A DNA stretch of 64,000 bases from UBA2821 sp902763335 (GTDB taxonomy: Bacteria > Bacillota > Clostridia > Lachnospirales > Lachnospiraceae): assembly GCA_052066835.1 (NCBI GenBank), contig JBQHRJ010000013.1; one strand, 5' to 3'. Position numbers and translations under genes: made by a program. Below are positions 16,470 through 24,997 of the stretch, piece after piece. The notes below the pieces were generated by a model that saw only the letters and a list, made by a program, of their open reading frames with translations, did no database searches and was not told the origin of the DNA. Every line of letters begins with the position of its first letter. Within the stretch, counting starts at the first letter, position 1.

Positions 16470-16871
16470 TTACCATACAAATGCAAGCACTTCTCCGCCT
16501 ACATTTAACTTTCTAGCCTGCTTATCAGTGATAACACCGTTGTTTGTAGAAATGATTGCTATTCCAAGTCCACCAAGAACTCTTGGAAGCTCATCTTTAC
16601 CAGCATAAACACGAAGACCCGGCTTAGAAATTCTCTTAATTCCTGTGATAACCTTCTCGTTTTTATCCTGACCATATTTTAATGTTACTCTGATTGTCTT
16701 GAAGTTGCCATCTTCAACAACTTCATATTTCTTTATATAACCTTCATTAACAAGAATATCTGCGATAGATATTTTCATCTTTGAAGCTGGAATATCTACT
16801 GTATCATGTTTAGCAGTGTTTGCGTTACGAATTCTTGTAAGCATATCTGCGATTGGATCATTAGTTGTCAT
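16470..16871 (-). CDS. rpsH: 30S ribosomal protein S8
   Basis: The 133-residue S8 begins MTTNDPIADMLTRIRNANTA and ends with a GVITDKQARKLNVGGEVLAFVW-type signature. S8 organises the central domain of 16S rRNA and represses the spc operon in E. coli; no such site was assigned here. Confidence 0.98.
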   Translation of the reverse strand: MTTNDPIADMLTRIRNANTAKHDTVDIPASKMKISIADILVNEGYIKKYEVVEDGNFKTIRVTLKYGQDKNEKVITGIKRISKPGLRVYAGKDELPRVLGGLGIAIISTNNGVITDKQARKLNVGGEVLAFVW

Positions 16872-16903
16872 TTAAAAATTGCCTCCTTTCCTAACCTTAT
16901 ACC

Positions 16904-17089
16904 TTACCAGCTAGCTTTTTTAACACCAGGAATCTGTCCCTTGTAAGCTAACTCACGGAAACAAATTCTGCAAATTCCGTATTTTCTTAAATAAGCATGC
17001 GGACGACCACAAATTCTGCAACGGCTGTAAGCCTGTGTAGAGAATTTTGCTTTACGCTGCTGCTTAACCTTCATAGCGGTTTTAGCCAT
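16904..17089 (-). CDS. rpsN: 30S ribosomal protein S14, zinc-binding type
   Basis: This 61-residue short S14 has CRICGRPHAYLRKYGICRIC, the two CxxC pairs that bind zinc, and ends GQIPGVKKASW. No second, zinc-free S14 is in the window. Confidence 0.98.
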   Translation of the reverse strand: MAKTAMKVKQQRKAKFSTQAYSRCRICGRPHAYLRKYGICRICFRELAYKGQIPGVKKASW

Positions 17090-17104
17090 GTGATTACCTC
17101 CTAA

Positions 17105-17644
17105 CTATTTCTTAAACGGCATATTGAATAATGTCAATAATTCACGAGCTTCTTCATCAGTTTTAGCAGTTGTAACAATAATTACATCCATACCTCTGAC
17201 TTTGTCTACCTTATCATACTCAATTTCAGGGAAAATAAGCTGCTCCTTGATACCAAGTGCATAATTTCCTCTACCATCAAAAGCATTAGGATTTACACCT
17301 CTAAAGTCACGTACACGTGGTAATGCAAGATTTACAAGACGATCTAAGAATTCGTACATCTTCTCGCCTCTGAGTGTTACTTTACATCCGATAGCAACAC
17401 CTTCTCTTAATTTGAAGTTAGCGATTGAATTTTTAGCTCTTGTAACAACCGGCTTCTGACCAGCTATAGTAGTAAGATCACTGATAGCTGCATCTAAAAC
17501 CTTTGCGTTATCTTTTGCTTCACCAACACCCATATTTATAACAATCTTGTCAAGCTTTGGTACTTCCATGACATTTTTGTAACCAAACTTCTTTGTCATA
17601 GCATCAACAATTTCACTCTTATAAGTTTCTTTAAGTCTACTCAA
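17105..17644 (-). CDS. rplE: 50S ribosomal protein L5
   Basis: The 179-residue L5 begins MSRLKETYKSEIVDAMTKKF. It contains PKLDKIVINMGVGEAKDN, RVRDFRGVNPNAFDGRGNY and GMDVIIVTTAKTDEEAREL. It binds 5S rRNA and bridges to S13. Confidence 0.98.
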   Translation of the reverse strand: MSRLKETYKSEIVDAMTKKFGYKNVMEVPKLDKIVINMGVGEAKDNAKVLDAAISDLTTIAGQKPVVTRAKNSIANFKLREGVAIGCKVTLRGEKMYEFLDRLVNLALPRVRDFRGVNPNAFDGRGNYALGIKEQLIFPEIEYDKVDKVRGMDVIIVTTAKTDEEARELLTLFNMPFKK

Positions 17645-17666
17645 CTTTCCGGTCCTCCTTCCTTAA

Positions 17667-17978
17667 TTAGTCAATAACCTCGCCTGTTGCCTTTGCAACA
17701 CGAACTTTTTTGCCATCGTTAATCTGAAAACCAACTCTTGTAACTTTGCCCTTTGAAAGATACATAACATTTGAAATATCCATAGCAGCTTCCTGGCTGA
17801 TGATTCCACCTGCTGTGTTCTGTGCACTTGGCTTTGTATGTTTTGTTACCATGTTGATTCCTTCAACAACAACCTTTGCATTCTTTACATCTACTGAAAG
17901 AACTTTACCTTCTTTACCTTTATCTTTACCGGCGATTACACGAACCATATCGCCCTTTTTAATTTTACTTGTTGCCAT
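17667..17978 (-). CDS. rplX: 50S ribosomal protein L24
   Basis: The 103-residue L24 starts with a KOW motif (KKGDMVRVIAGKDKGKEGKV) and continues VVVEGINMVTKHTKPS and GGIISQEAAMDISNVMY. It is an assembly initiator of the large subunit. Confidence 0.98.
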   Translation of the reverse strand: MATSKIKKGDMVRVIAGKDKGKEGKVLSVDVKNAKVVVEGINMVTKHTKPSAQNTAGGIISQEAAMDISNVMYLSKGKVTRVGFQINDGKKVRVAKATGEVID

Positions 17979-17990
17979 GCCTACACCTCC

Positions 17991-18359
17991 TTATAATACT
18001 TCTGGTGCCAGAGAAACAATTTTCATAAACTGTTTTTCTCTGAGCTCTCTGGCTACTGGTCCAAAAATACGTGTTCCTCTTGGTGTCTTATCATCTTTAA
18101 TGATAACAGCAGCATTTTCATCAAATTTTATATAAGAACCGTCCTTACGGCGTGCGCCATTTACAGAACGAACTACTACAGCTTTAACTACGTCACCTTT
18201 TTTTACAACACCGCCTGGTGTTGCATCTTTGACAGAAGCAACGATTACATCACCGATATTAGCATATCTTCTAGTAGAACCGCCCAAAACTCTGATACAG
18301 AGTAATTCTTTAGCGCCAGTATTGTCAGCAACTTTAAGTCTGCTTTCCTGTTGAATCAT
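17991..18359 (-). CDS. rplN: 50S ribosomal protein L14
   Basis: The 122-residue L14 reads MIQQESRLKVADNTGAKELL, with GDVIVASVKDATPGG and GTRIFGPVARELREKQFMKI. It contacts 16S rRNA at an intersubunit bridge. Confidence 0.98.
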   Translation of the reverse strand: MIQQESRLKVADNTGAKELLCIRVLGGSTRRYANIGDVIVASVKDATPGGVVKKGDVVKAVVVRSVNGARRKDGSYIKFDENAAVIIKDDKTPRGTRIFGPVARELREKQFMKIVSLAPEVL

Positions 18360-18397
18360 AATAATACTCCTTTCAACTCAAATTTTTATTTGAGGCT

Positions 18398-18655
18398 CTA
18401 TCTAGCTTTTTCAATTATCTGAACAAGTCTCCATCTCTTATCTTTTGACAATGGTCTTGTTTCCATTACCTTAACTGTATCTCCGATACCACACTCGTTG
18501 TTCTCATCATGAGCTTTTAATTTGTATGTTCTCTTAACGATTTTCTTGTAGAGAGGATGTTTTACATGATCTTCTACTGCTACAACGATTGTCTTATCCA
18601 TTTTATCGCTAACGACCTTACCAACTCTGGTTTTTCTTAAATTTCTTTCTTCCAC
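18398..18655 (-). CDS. rpsQ: 30S ribosomal protein S17
   Basis: This 85-residue OB-fold protein contains RKTRVGKVVSDKMDKTIVVA, HDENNECGIGDTVKVMETRP and LSKDKRWRLVQII. Start choice: AAAGGAGG lies seven bases before a GTG at 18655, giving the normal S17 length; the frame extends 9 codons further into the ribosome binding site. Confidence 0.96.
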   Translation of the reverse strand: MEERNLRKTRVGKVVSDKMDKTIVVAVEDHVKHPLYKKIVKRTYKLKAHDENNECGIGDTVKVMETRPLSKDKRWRLVQIIEKAR

Positions 18656-18688
18656 AACAGTTCCTCCTTTCCCGGAATACAATATCTA

Positions 18689-18892
18689 TTAGTTTGCAGC
18701 TTTCTGTGTCATCACTGTCTGAATTCTTGCAATGTTTCTTCTGACTTCTTTGATTCTGCTTGTATTGTCTAACTGATTTGTTGCGTTCTGAAATCTTAAA
18801 TTAAAGAGTTCCTTTTTAGCAGCTACTAATTCATCATTTAATTCTGCAGCTGATTTTGTCTGTAAATCTTCTACATACTTATTAATTTTCAC
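18689..18892 (-). CDS. rpmC: 50S ribosomal protein L29
   Basis: The 67-residue helical L29 starts MKINKYVEDLQTKSAAELND and contains KKELFNLRFQNATNQLDNTS. It starts with GTG at 18892; another GTG three codons upstream is less likely. The gene overlaps the end of rplP by 11 bases. L29 lies beside the peptide exit tunnel with L23. Confidence 0.95.
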   Translation of the reverse strand: MKINKYVEDLQTKSAAELNDELVAAKKELFNLRFQNATNQLDNTSRIKEVRRNIARIQTVMTQKAAN

Positions 18893-19319
18893 TGTTATCA
18901 CCGCCTTCTAAATCTGCACGAGATACGATTTTACACTTAACCGGTAATTTGTGCATTGCGAGACGTAATGCTTCTCTAGCTGTTTCCTCTGGAACACCGG
19001 CTATTTCAAACATAACACGTCCTGGTTTAACTACTGCAACCCAGTACTCTAATGTACCTTTTCCTGAACCCATTCGAGTTTCAGCAGGTTTAGCTGTTAC
19101 TGGTTTATCTGGGAATATTTTAATCCAAACTTTACCACCACGCTTGATATAACGTGTCATAGCAATACGGGCAGCCTCTATCTGGTTTGATTTAATCCAT
19201 GCTGGGTCTAAAGCGACAATACCATATTCACCGTTTGTAATCTTGTTTCCTCTTAAGGCTTTACCTCTCATGGAACCACGGAACTGTTTACGACGCTTTA
19301 CTCTTTTTGGCATTAACAT
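18882..19319 (-). CDS. rplP: 50S ribosomal protein L16
   Basis: The 145-residue L16 begins MLMPKRVKRRKQFRGSMRGK and has RIAMTRYIKRGGKVWIKIFP and RMGSGKGTLEYWVAVVKPG. It helps position tRNA near the A site. Its ATG overlaps the rpsC stop (TAATG). Confidence 0.98.
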   Translation of the reverse strand: MLMPKRVKRRKQFRGSMRGKALRGNKITNGEYGIVALDPAWIKSNQIEAARIAMTRYIKRGGKVWIKIFPDKPVTAKPAETRMGSGKGTLEYWVAVVKPGRVMFEIAGVPEETAREALRLAMHKLPVKCKIVSRADLEGGDNSEN

Positions 19320-19978
19320 TATTTCTCGCTCCCTTCCTTAACTACTTCTTTTACTGGAAGAACTTCGCCTTTGTAGATCCAAACTTTAACACCGACTTTA
19401 CCGTATGTTGTGTCTGCTTCTGCAAAACCGTAGTCAATGTCTGCTCTTAATGTCTGAAGTGGAATAGTACCTTCGCTATAGAACTCTGTACGAGCCATAT
19501 CAGCACCACCAAGACGTCCTGAAACAGAAGTCTTGATACCTTTTGCTCCGGCCTTCATTGATCTTGACATTGTTGACTTCATTGCTCTTCTGAATGATAC
19601 ACGATTCTCTAACTGTGTTGCAATGTTCTCAGCAACAAGCTGTGCATCCTTATCCGGTCTCTTAACTTCTTTTATATCAACAATTAATTTCTTATCTGTA
19701 AACTTCTGAACTTCTGTCTTAAGTTTCTCTATCTCTGCTCCACCTTTACCGATTACTACACCAGGTTTAGCTGTATGAACGATAACTTTAACTCTGTCAG
19801 ATGCTCTCTCTATTTCAATTCTAGAAACGCCTGAATTGTATAATTTTTCTTTAAGGTAAGTTCTGATTTTGTTATCCTCTACTAAGTTGTCAGCAAAATC
19901 AGCCTCAGCATACCACTTTGAGTCCCAGTCTTTGATGACACCGACTCTTAAGCCATGTGGATTTACTTTCTGTCCCAT
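19319..19978 (-). CDS. rpsC: 30S ribosomal protein S3
   Basis: The 219-residue S3 reads MGQKVNPHGLRVGVIKDWDS. It has the KH domain (IVHTAKPGVVIGKGGAEIEK) and the C-terminal SGRLGGADMARTEFYSEGTI segment. It forms part of the mRNA entry channel. Confidence 0.98.
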   Translation of the reverse strand: MGQKVNPHGLRVGVIKDWDSKWYAEADFADNLVEDNKIRTYLKEKLYNSGVSRIEIERASDRVKVIVHTAKPGVVIGKGGAEIEKLKTEVQKFTDKKLIVDIKEVKRPDKDAQLVAENIATQLENRVSFRRAMKSTMSRSMKAGAKGIKTSVSGRLGGADMARTEFYSEGTIPLQTLRADIDYGFAEADTTYGKVGVKVWIYKGEVLPVKEVVKEGSEK

Positions 19979-20002
19979 ACTAATCTCCTTTCCTGTTTCC
20001 TA

Positions 20003-20389
20003 TTATTTCTCATTGAGCACTACAGTAATGTGGCTCATTCTCTTCTCTATTCTATAAGCTCTACCCTGTGCTCTTGGTCTGATTCTCTTCATAATAGGAC
20101 CGTTACTTGCGTAACACTCTTCAATATAGAGTCTATCAGGGCTCATGCCGTTATTGTTCTCTGCATTTGCTATTGCTGAATTTAATAACTTAAGAATAAC
20201 TTCAGATGCATATCTTGGGTTATATGTTAAAATACCGATTGCTTCCTGAACACTTTTTCCTCTAATGGCATCTAATACGAAACATGCTTTCTGTACAGGA
20301 ACTCTAGCATAAGATAACTTTGCTGATGGTCTTGTATCTTTAACTGCATTTCTCTCTCTCTTAATCTGGGATCTATGTCCTTTTGCCAT
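20003..20389 (-). CDS. rplV: 50S ribosomal protein L22
   Basis: The 128-residue L22 has LSYARVPVQKACFVLDAIRG and the tunnel-lining loop around GPIMKRIRPRAQGRAYRIEK, then HITVVLNEK. It is an assembly protein and a macrolide-resistance locus. Confidence 0.98.
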   Translation of the reverse strand: MAKGHRSQIKRERNAVKDTRPSAKLSYARVPVQKACFVLDAIRGKSVQEAIGILTYNPRYASEVILKLLNSAIANAENNNGMSPDRLYIEECYASNGPIMKRIRPRAQGRAYRIEKRMSHITVVLNEK

Positions 20390-20417
20390 GGATAAAACCT
20401 CCTTTCAAAATTCTAGA

Positions 20418-20699
20418 CTATCTTGAGCCTGTTTTCTTTTCGTCTTTTCCATGTCCTCTGTAAGTTCTTGTTGCTACGAATTCACCGAGTTTATGTCCAA
20501 CCATGTCTTCTGTAATATATACAGGCACATGTCTTCTTCCGTCGTGAACTGCTATTGTATGTCCAACCATCTGCGGGAAAATTGTTGAGCGACGTGACCA
20601 TGTCTTAATAACCTGTTTGTCACCTGCTGCATTCATAGCGTCTACTTTTTTAAGTAAGCTCTCGTCTGCAAATGGTCCTTTTTTTAATGATCGAGCCAT
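20418..20699 (-). CDS. rpsS: 30S ribosomal protein S19
   Basis: The 93-residue S19 reads MARSLKKGPFADESLLKKVD, with TWSRRSTIFPQMVGHTIAVH and HKLGEFVATRTYRGHGKDEK. It sits in the head of the small subunit with S13. Confidence 0.98.
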   Translation of the reverse strand: MARSLKKGPFADESLLKKVDAMNAAGDKQVIKTWSRRSTIFPQMVGHTIAVHDGRRHVPVYITEDMVGHKLGEFVATRTYRGHGKDEKKTGSR

Positions 20700-20718
20700 A
20701 GGTTAAACCTCCTTTAAA

Positions 20719-21561
20719 CTATTTCATGTTCTTTCCATCTCTTCTTCTTACAATCATCTTGTTAGAAGCTTTGTTCTTCTTTCTTGTCTTCAAACCAAGT
20801 GCTGGTTTACCCCAAGGTGTACATGGACCCGGACGACCAATTCCAGTCTTACCTTCACCACCACCGTGTGGATGGTCATTAGGGTTCATGACAGAACCAC
20901 GAACTGTAGGTCTGATACCCATGTTTCTCTTACGTCCTGCTTTACCGATATTTACAAGATCATGCTCAATGTTTCCTACTGAACCGATTGTTGCACGGCA
21001 GTTAAGAGCTATCATTCTCATTTCACCTGAAGGAAGTCTTAATGTTGCATACTTTCCTTCTTTAGCCATAAGCTGTGCTGAGTTTCCAGCTGCACGAACG
21101 AGCTGTCCACCTCTACCAGGATATAACTCTACGTTGTGTACTTCTGTACCTACTGGTATATCTGCAAGTGCTAAGCAGTTACCTACTTTGATTTCAGCTG
21201 TTGAACCATTCATAAGTTCATCACCTACTTTTAATCCGTTAGGAGCAAGGATATATGCCTTCTCACCATCTACATAGCTGATAAGTGCAATATTTGCTGT
21301 TCTGTTTGGATCGTACTCGATGCTTACTACCTTTGCAGGTACTCCATCTTTCTTTCTCTTGAAATCTATAATTCTATATTTTCTTCTAGAACCACCACCA
21401 TGGTGTCTAACTGTTATTTTTCCCTGATTGTTACGACCAGCTGATTTCTTTAAAGAAATTGTTAATGATTTTTCAGGAGTTGTCTTTGTAATCTCTGAAT
21501 AATCAAGACCAGTCATATTTCTTCTGGAAGGTGTATATGGGTTGAATGTCTTAATTCCCAT
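20719..21561 (-). CDS. rplB: 50S ribosomal protein L2
   Basis: The 280-residue L2 starts MGIKTFNPYTPSRRNMTGLD. The central GRNNQGKITVRHHGGGSRRK and the C-terminal GSVMNPNDHPHGGGEGKTGI, with the peptidyl-transferase-near histidine, are intact. An upstream in-frame extension of 11 codons covers the AAAGGAG site and is rejected. Confidence 0.97.
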   Translation of the reverse strand: MGIKTFNPYTPSRRNMTGLDYSEITKTTPEKSLTISLKKSAGRNNQGKITVRHHGGGSRRKYRIIDFKRKKDGVPAKVVSIEYDPNRTANIALISYVDGEKAYILAPNGLKVGDELMNGSTAEIKVGNCLALADIPVGTEVHNVELYPGRGGQLVRAAGNSAQLMAKEGKYATLRLPSGEMRMIALNCRATIGSVGNIEHDLVNIGKAGRKRNMGIRPTVRGSVMNPNDHPHGGGEGKTGIGRPGPCTPWGKPALGLKTRKKNKASNKMIVRRRDGKNMK

Positions 21562-21624
21562 TGTTGTTTCTCCTTTCAAAACGTTTATTTTCACGCTTGT
21601 CTGCGTATATTAATGAACTAAATT

Positions 21625-21924
21625 TTACAGTCCTGAGAAAATCTCTATCTCTTTGCTGTCTTCTGTCAACTGAACGATTGCTTTCTTCTTCTTAGCTGTC
21701 TTTCCGTAAGTATTTCCTCTTCTGCGAGTCTTACCGTCAAGATTCATTGTGTTGACACTCTTTACTTTAGTTCCCTCGAAAAGCTTCTCTACAGCTTCTT
21801 TAATCTGTGTCTTTGTAGCCTCTGTGTGAACAAGAAATGTATATTTCTTTTCTGCCATTGCGTTCATACTCTTTTCTGAAACAACTGGCTTGAGGATAAC
21901 GTCATAATACTGAATGCTTGCCAT
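21625..21924 (-). CDS. rplW: 50S ribosomal protein L23
   Basis: The 99-residue L23 has YYDVILKPVVSEKSMNAMAE and a basic loop KTRRRGNTYGKTAKKKKAIV. It is the docking site for trigger factor and SRP at the exit tunnel. The start overlaps the rplD stop by one base. Confidence 0.98.
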   Translation of the reverse strand: MASIQYYDVILKPVVSEKSMNAMAEKKYTFLVHTEATKTQIKEAVEKLFEGTKVKSVNTMNLDGKTRRRGNTYGKTAKKKKAIVQLTEDSKEIEIFSGL

Positions 21925-22568
21925 TATGCATACACCTCCTCAATTGTTGCTACAGCAGCTTTGTCGATAACTACTGTGTCATATTTCATAATATCATATA
22001 CGTTAATTGTGCTCTTTACTCCATCCTCATCTTTGAAGAAGTAAGAAGTCTTAACATTAGGAATGTTCTTTGCTGAGCAAACTACGTTCTCATCTATGCT
22101 GCTCATAACAACTAATGCCTTTGATGCATTAAGCTTGTTAAGTGCTGTTGCCATTGCTTTTGTTTTAATCTCATCTAATTTGATTGAATCAACTACGATG
22201 AACTTGTCAGCCTGTACTCTTGATGTAAGAGCAGATTTAAGTGCGTTCTGTTTTTCTTTCTTATTCATTTTGAAAGAATAATCTCTTGGCTTTGGAGCAA
22301 ATACAACGCCGCCGCCTTTCCACTGTGGAGCTCTTGTAGAACCCTGTCTTGCGTGACCTGTTCCTTTCTGTCTCCATGGTTTTCTACCACCACCGCTAAC
22401 TTCTGAACGATTTTTAGCACTCTGTGTTCCCTGACGATTATTAGCAAGCTGGTTTACAACTGCTAAATGTACAAGATGTTCATTAACTTCAACACCGAAC
22501 ACTGCATCATTAAGCTCTAAGTCGCCAACCTGATTGCCTTCCATATTGTAAACAGATACCTTTGCCAT
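21924..22568 (-). CDS. rplD: 50S ribosomal protein L4
   Basis: The 214-residue L4 begins MAKVSVYNMEGNQVGDLELN. It carries the tunnel loop GGGRKPWRQKGTGHARQGS followed by RAPQWKGGGVVFAP. L4 represses the S10 operon in E. coli; whether it does so here is unknown. Confidence 0.98.
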   Translation of the reverse strand: MAKVSVYNMEGNQVGDLELNDAVFGVEVNEHLVHLAVVNQLANNRQGTQSAKNRSEVSGGGRKPWRQKGTGHARQGSTRAPQWKGGGVVFAPKPRDYSFKMNKKEKQNALKSALTSRVQADKFIVVDSIKLDEIKTKAMATALNKLNASKALVVMSSIDENVVCSAKNIPNVKTSYFFKDEDGVKSTINVYDIMKYDTVVIDKAAVATIEEVYA

Positions 22569-22595
22569 CTGTGTGTTCCTCCTTCCTTAGAAAAC

Positions 22596-23231
22596 CTATT
22601 TAATAGTCTTAACGGTTTCCTTGATTGTTACTAAAGATTTCTTAGGTCCAGGTACTGCACCCTTAACTAAGATTAAATTATTTTCAACATCAACCTTAAC
22701 GATCTCAAGGTTCTGAACTGTAATCTGTTTTGCTCCCATGTGTCCAGGCATTTTCTTTCCTTTAAATACCTTACTTGGATCAGAACAAGCACCATTTGAA
22801 CCTGCATGACGATGATATTTTGAACCATGAGCCATAGGTCCTCTTGACTGTCCGTGTCTCTTAATTGCACCCTGGAAACCTTTACCCTTTGATATTGCAG
22901 TAGCGTCTACCTTGTCGCCTGCTGCGAATACATCAGCTTTGATTTCATCTTTTACATTAAATTCTTCTGCATTTTCAAGTCTGAATTCTCTTACATATCT
23001 CTTGTAAGATACACCAGCCTTATCAAAATGTCCTTTCTGTGGCTTGCTGACTAATTTTTCTCTCTTGTCAACAAATCCAACCTGAACTGCACTGTATCCG
23101 TCATTGTCAGCAGTCTTAACCTGTGTTACTACACATGGTCCTGCCTGAAGTACAGTAACAGGTACTAATGCACCGTCTTCGTTGAAGATCTGTGTCATTC
23201 CGACCTTTGTTGCTAAAATAGCTTTCTTCAT
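22596..23231 (-). CDS. rplC: 50S ribosomal protein L3
   Basis: The 211-residue L3 starts MKKAILATKVGMTQIFNEDG. It contains KGKGFQGAIKRHGQSRGPMA and HGSKYHRHAGSNGACSDPSK, the loop approaching the peptidyl transferase centre. A 191-base spacer separates it from rpsJ. Confidence 0.98.
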   Translation of the reverse strand: MKKAILATKVGMTQIFNEDGALVPVTVLQAGPCVVTQVKTADNDGYSAVQVGFVDKREKLVSKPQKGHFDKAGVSYKRYVREFRLENAEEFNVKDEIKADVFAAGDKVDATAISKGKGFQGAIKRHGQSRGPMAHGSKYHRHAGSNGACSDPSKVFKGKKMPGHMGAKQITVQNLEIVKVDVENNLILVKGAVPGPKKSLVTIKETVKTIK

Positions 23232-23261
23232 TCCTTTTACCTCCTGTTAAATCTACAGCGG

Positions 23262-23282
23262 TTCAAAGCATTTTGCCTTGAA
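23262..23282 (-). promoter_or_regulatory. Hairpin in the rpsJ-rplC spacer
   Basis: TTCAAAGC (23262-23269) pairs with GCCTTGAA (23275-23282), leaving a 5-base loop, just upstream of the rplC ribosome binding site. The 23232-23422 spacer has no ORF. The hairpin could tune expression downstream of S10. Confidence 0.35.
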
Positions 23283-23422
23283 CATCCTAGAACAGTCAAA
23301 TATACGTGGAACACTAAATATTTTAAAATAAATGTTGATTCCCGGAATGTTATTCCAATCAAAAAGTGTTACTTCTATATCTTAACCTTCTGGATTAACT
23401 AAGTTAAATTTTTGAAAATGAA

Positions 23423-23743
23423 TTATTTGTTGTTTTTCATTTTCACGTCGATATACACACCAGCTGGCATCTCTAATCTTGTGAGTGCATCAACAGTTTT
23501 CTGTGATGGTGTGATGATATCGATAAGTCTCTTATGAGTTCTCTGCTCGAACTGCTCTCTAGAGTCTTTGAACATGTGTACAGCTCTAAGAATTGTAACT
23601 ACTTCCTTCTTAGTTGGAAGTGGTACAGGTCCACTTACCTGTGCTCCTGTCTTCTTTACAGTTTCGATGATTTTTCCGGCTGACTGATCAATAAGTTTGT
23701 GATCATATGCCTTCAATGTGATTCTCATTACTTGACTTGCCAT
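23423..23743 (-). CDS. rpsJ: 30S ribosomal protein S10
   Basis: The 106-residue S10 starts MASQVMRITLKAYDHKLIDQ. It contains GPVPLPTKKEVVTILRAVHM and REQFEQRTHKRLIDIITPSQ. AAGGAGG lies 11 bases before the ATG at 23743. The frame stays open through the leader, but that extension has no family similarity. S10 is also NusE, the transcription antitermination factor. This is the first gene of the long superoperon. Confidence 0.97.
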   Translation of the reverse strand: MASQVMRITLKAYDHKLIDQSAGKIIETVKKTGAQVSGPVPLPTKKEVVTILRAVHMFKDSREQFEQRTHKRLIDIITPSQKTVDALTRLEMPAGVYIDVKMKNNK

Positions 23744-23986
23744 AAAAAAAGTCGCCTCCTTTTCGTACTTTAGAAAATCAGTACGACAAGCGGTGACTGT
23801 ACACTCTTCCGTGTGTGTCGCAAACTTAATTCCGAACTTTTTCACACGTTGTTTCCATAATTCATATGGACGATTTCTATTGGTACAGTGACTTGTCGCC
23901 AGTTTCATAACTTGACATTCGCTCCACGGAAAACCTACAGATTAACTGTAGCAACCTCACGCTTCTACGCTATCAATGTCACAGCA
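23744..23986 (-). promoter_or_regulatory. S10 superoperon leader with secondary structure
   Basis: About 240 untranslated bases lie between the promoter and rpsJ. CGTACT and AGTACG form a hairpin at 23764-23786. A longer-range pairing of GTACAGT (23883-23889) with ACTGTAC (about 23796-23802) is possible. Such leaders often carry ribosomal protein autoregulation; this one does not obviously match the E. coli L4 site. Confidence 0.4.
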
Positions 23987-23992
23987 AGAATG

Positions 23993-24021
23993 AGTATAAC
24001 CCATAAACACGCAAAAATCAA
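23993..24021 (-). promoter_or_regulatory. Promoter of the S10-spc-alpha superoperon
   Basis: Minus strand TTGATT (24016-24021), 17-base spacer, TATACT (23993-23998). No other good promoter was found before rplQ, so it may drive about 16 kb. Confidence 0.75.
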
Positions 24022-24064
24022 GCACTTTTTTTATTTTTTTAATTTTAAATATATTTCTTTTAAC

Positions 24065-24093
24065 TTGTTTGATTATTGTATTTATAGTATACT
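24065..24093 (+). promoter_or_regulatory. Promoter of the methyltransferase-MATE pair
   Basis: Plus strand TTGTTT (24065-24070), 17-base spacer, TATACT (24088-24093), about 40 bases upstream of the gene. It is divergent from the S10 promoter. Confidence 0.65.
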
Positions 24094-24133
24094 TGAACCG
24101 AAAAATTTTAGCAAAGGAAATTAATGAAATATT

Positions 24134-24997
24134 ATGTGGAAAGCAGATAATTGGAAAGATTACGAAGTTATAGACTGTTCATCCGGTGAAAAGCTGGAGA
24201 GATGGGGGAATTATATTCTTGTAAGACCCGACCCACAGGTTATTTGGAACACGCCAAAGACTAACCGCGGCTGGAAGAAAATGAATGCACATTATCATAG
24301 AAGTAAAAAAGGCGGCGGCGAATGGGAATTTTTTGATTTGCCCGAACAATGGACAATAAATTACAGAGACCTCACATTTAATCTGAAACCTTTCAGTTTC
24401 AAGCACACAGGACTCTTCCCTGAGCAGGCGGTAAACTGGGACTGGTTTTCAGAAAAAATAAGAAATGCCGGCAGACCGGTTAAGGTTCTTAACCTATTTG
24501 CATATACGGGCGGTGCTACTCTGGCTGCTGCCGCTGCCGGTGCTCACGTCACACATGTGGATGCCTCTAAGGGTATGGTCCAGTGGGCAAAGGAAAATGC
24601 TGCATCTTCCGGACTGTCAGACCGTCCGATCCGCTGGCTTGTCGATGACTGTGTAAAATTTGTTGAACGTGAAATACGACGTGGAAACCACTATGATGGA
24701 ATTATTATGGACCCTCCTTCATATGGAAGAGGCCCGAAAGGCGAGATTTGGAAGATAGAGGATTCTATTCACGATTTTGTTAAATTATGTGCAAAAATTT
24801 TAAGCGATGAACCGGTTTTCTTCCTTATTAATTCATATACAACCGGACTGGCTCCGGCAGTTCTTACCTATATGATAGAAACAGAAATAAACAGCAGACA
24901 CAAAGGAATTGTTGTGTCAGATGAAATAGGTCTGCCTGTATCCTCAAACGGACTTGTTCTGCCTTGTGGTGCAAGCGGAAGATGGGAAGCGGTTTAA
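24134..24997 (+). CDS. Class I SAM-dependent rRNA methyltransferase (RlmI-like, COG1092)
   Basis: This 287-residue protein has the Rossmann-fold SAM motif NLFAYTGGATLAAAAAG (residues 120-136), the acidic motif HVDASKGMVQWAKEN and the catalytic-loop DPPSYGRGP (193-201), typical of RlmI/RlmK-type 23S rRNA methyltransferases. It lacks the N-terminal PUA domain of RlmI, so substrate and position are uncertain. AAGGAAA lies a little far (about 13 bases) from the ATG at 24134; a closer ATG at 24124 opens only an 8-codon frame. The MATE gene follows with no gap. Confidence 0.88.
   Translation: MWKADNWKDYEVIDCSSGEKLERWGNYILVRPDPQVIWNTPKTNRGWKKMNAHYHRSKKGGGEWEFFDLPEQWTINYRDLTFNLKPFSFKHTGLFPEQAVNWDWFSEKIRNAGRPVKVLNLFAYTGGATLAAAAAGAHVTHVDASKGMVQWAKENAASSGLSDRPIRWLVDDCVKFVEREIRRGNHYDGIIMDPPSYGRGPKGEIWKIEDSIHDFVKLCAKILSDEPVFFLINSYTTGLAPAVLTYMIETEINSRHKGIVVSDEIGLPVSSNGLVLPCGASGRWEAV

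Noticed and set aside
23744..23908. N-terminal extension of S10
   Set aside because: The frame is open through the leader but shows no S10 similarity, and a strong AAGGAGG site precedes the internal ATG at 23743.
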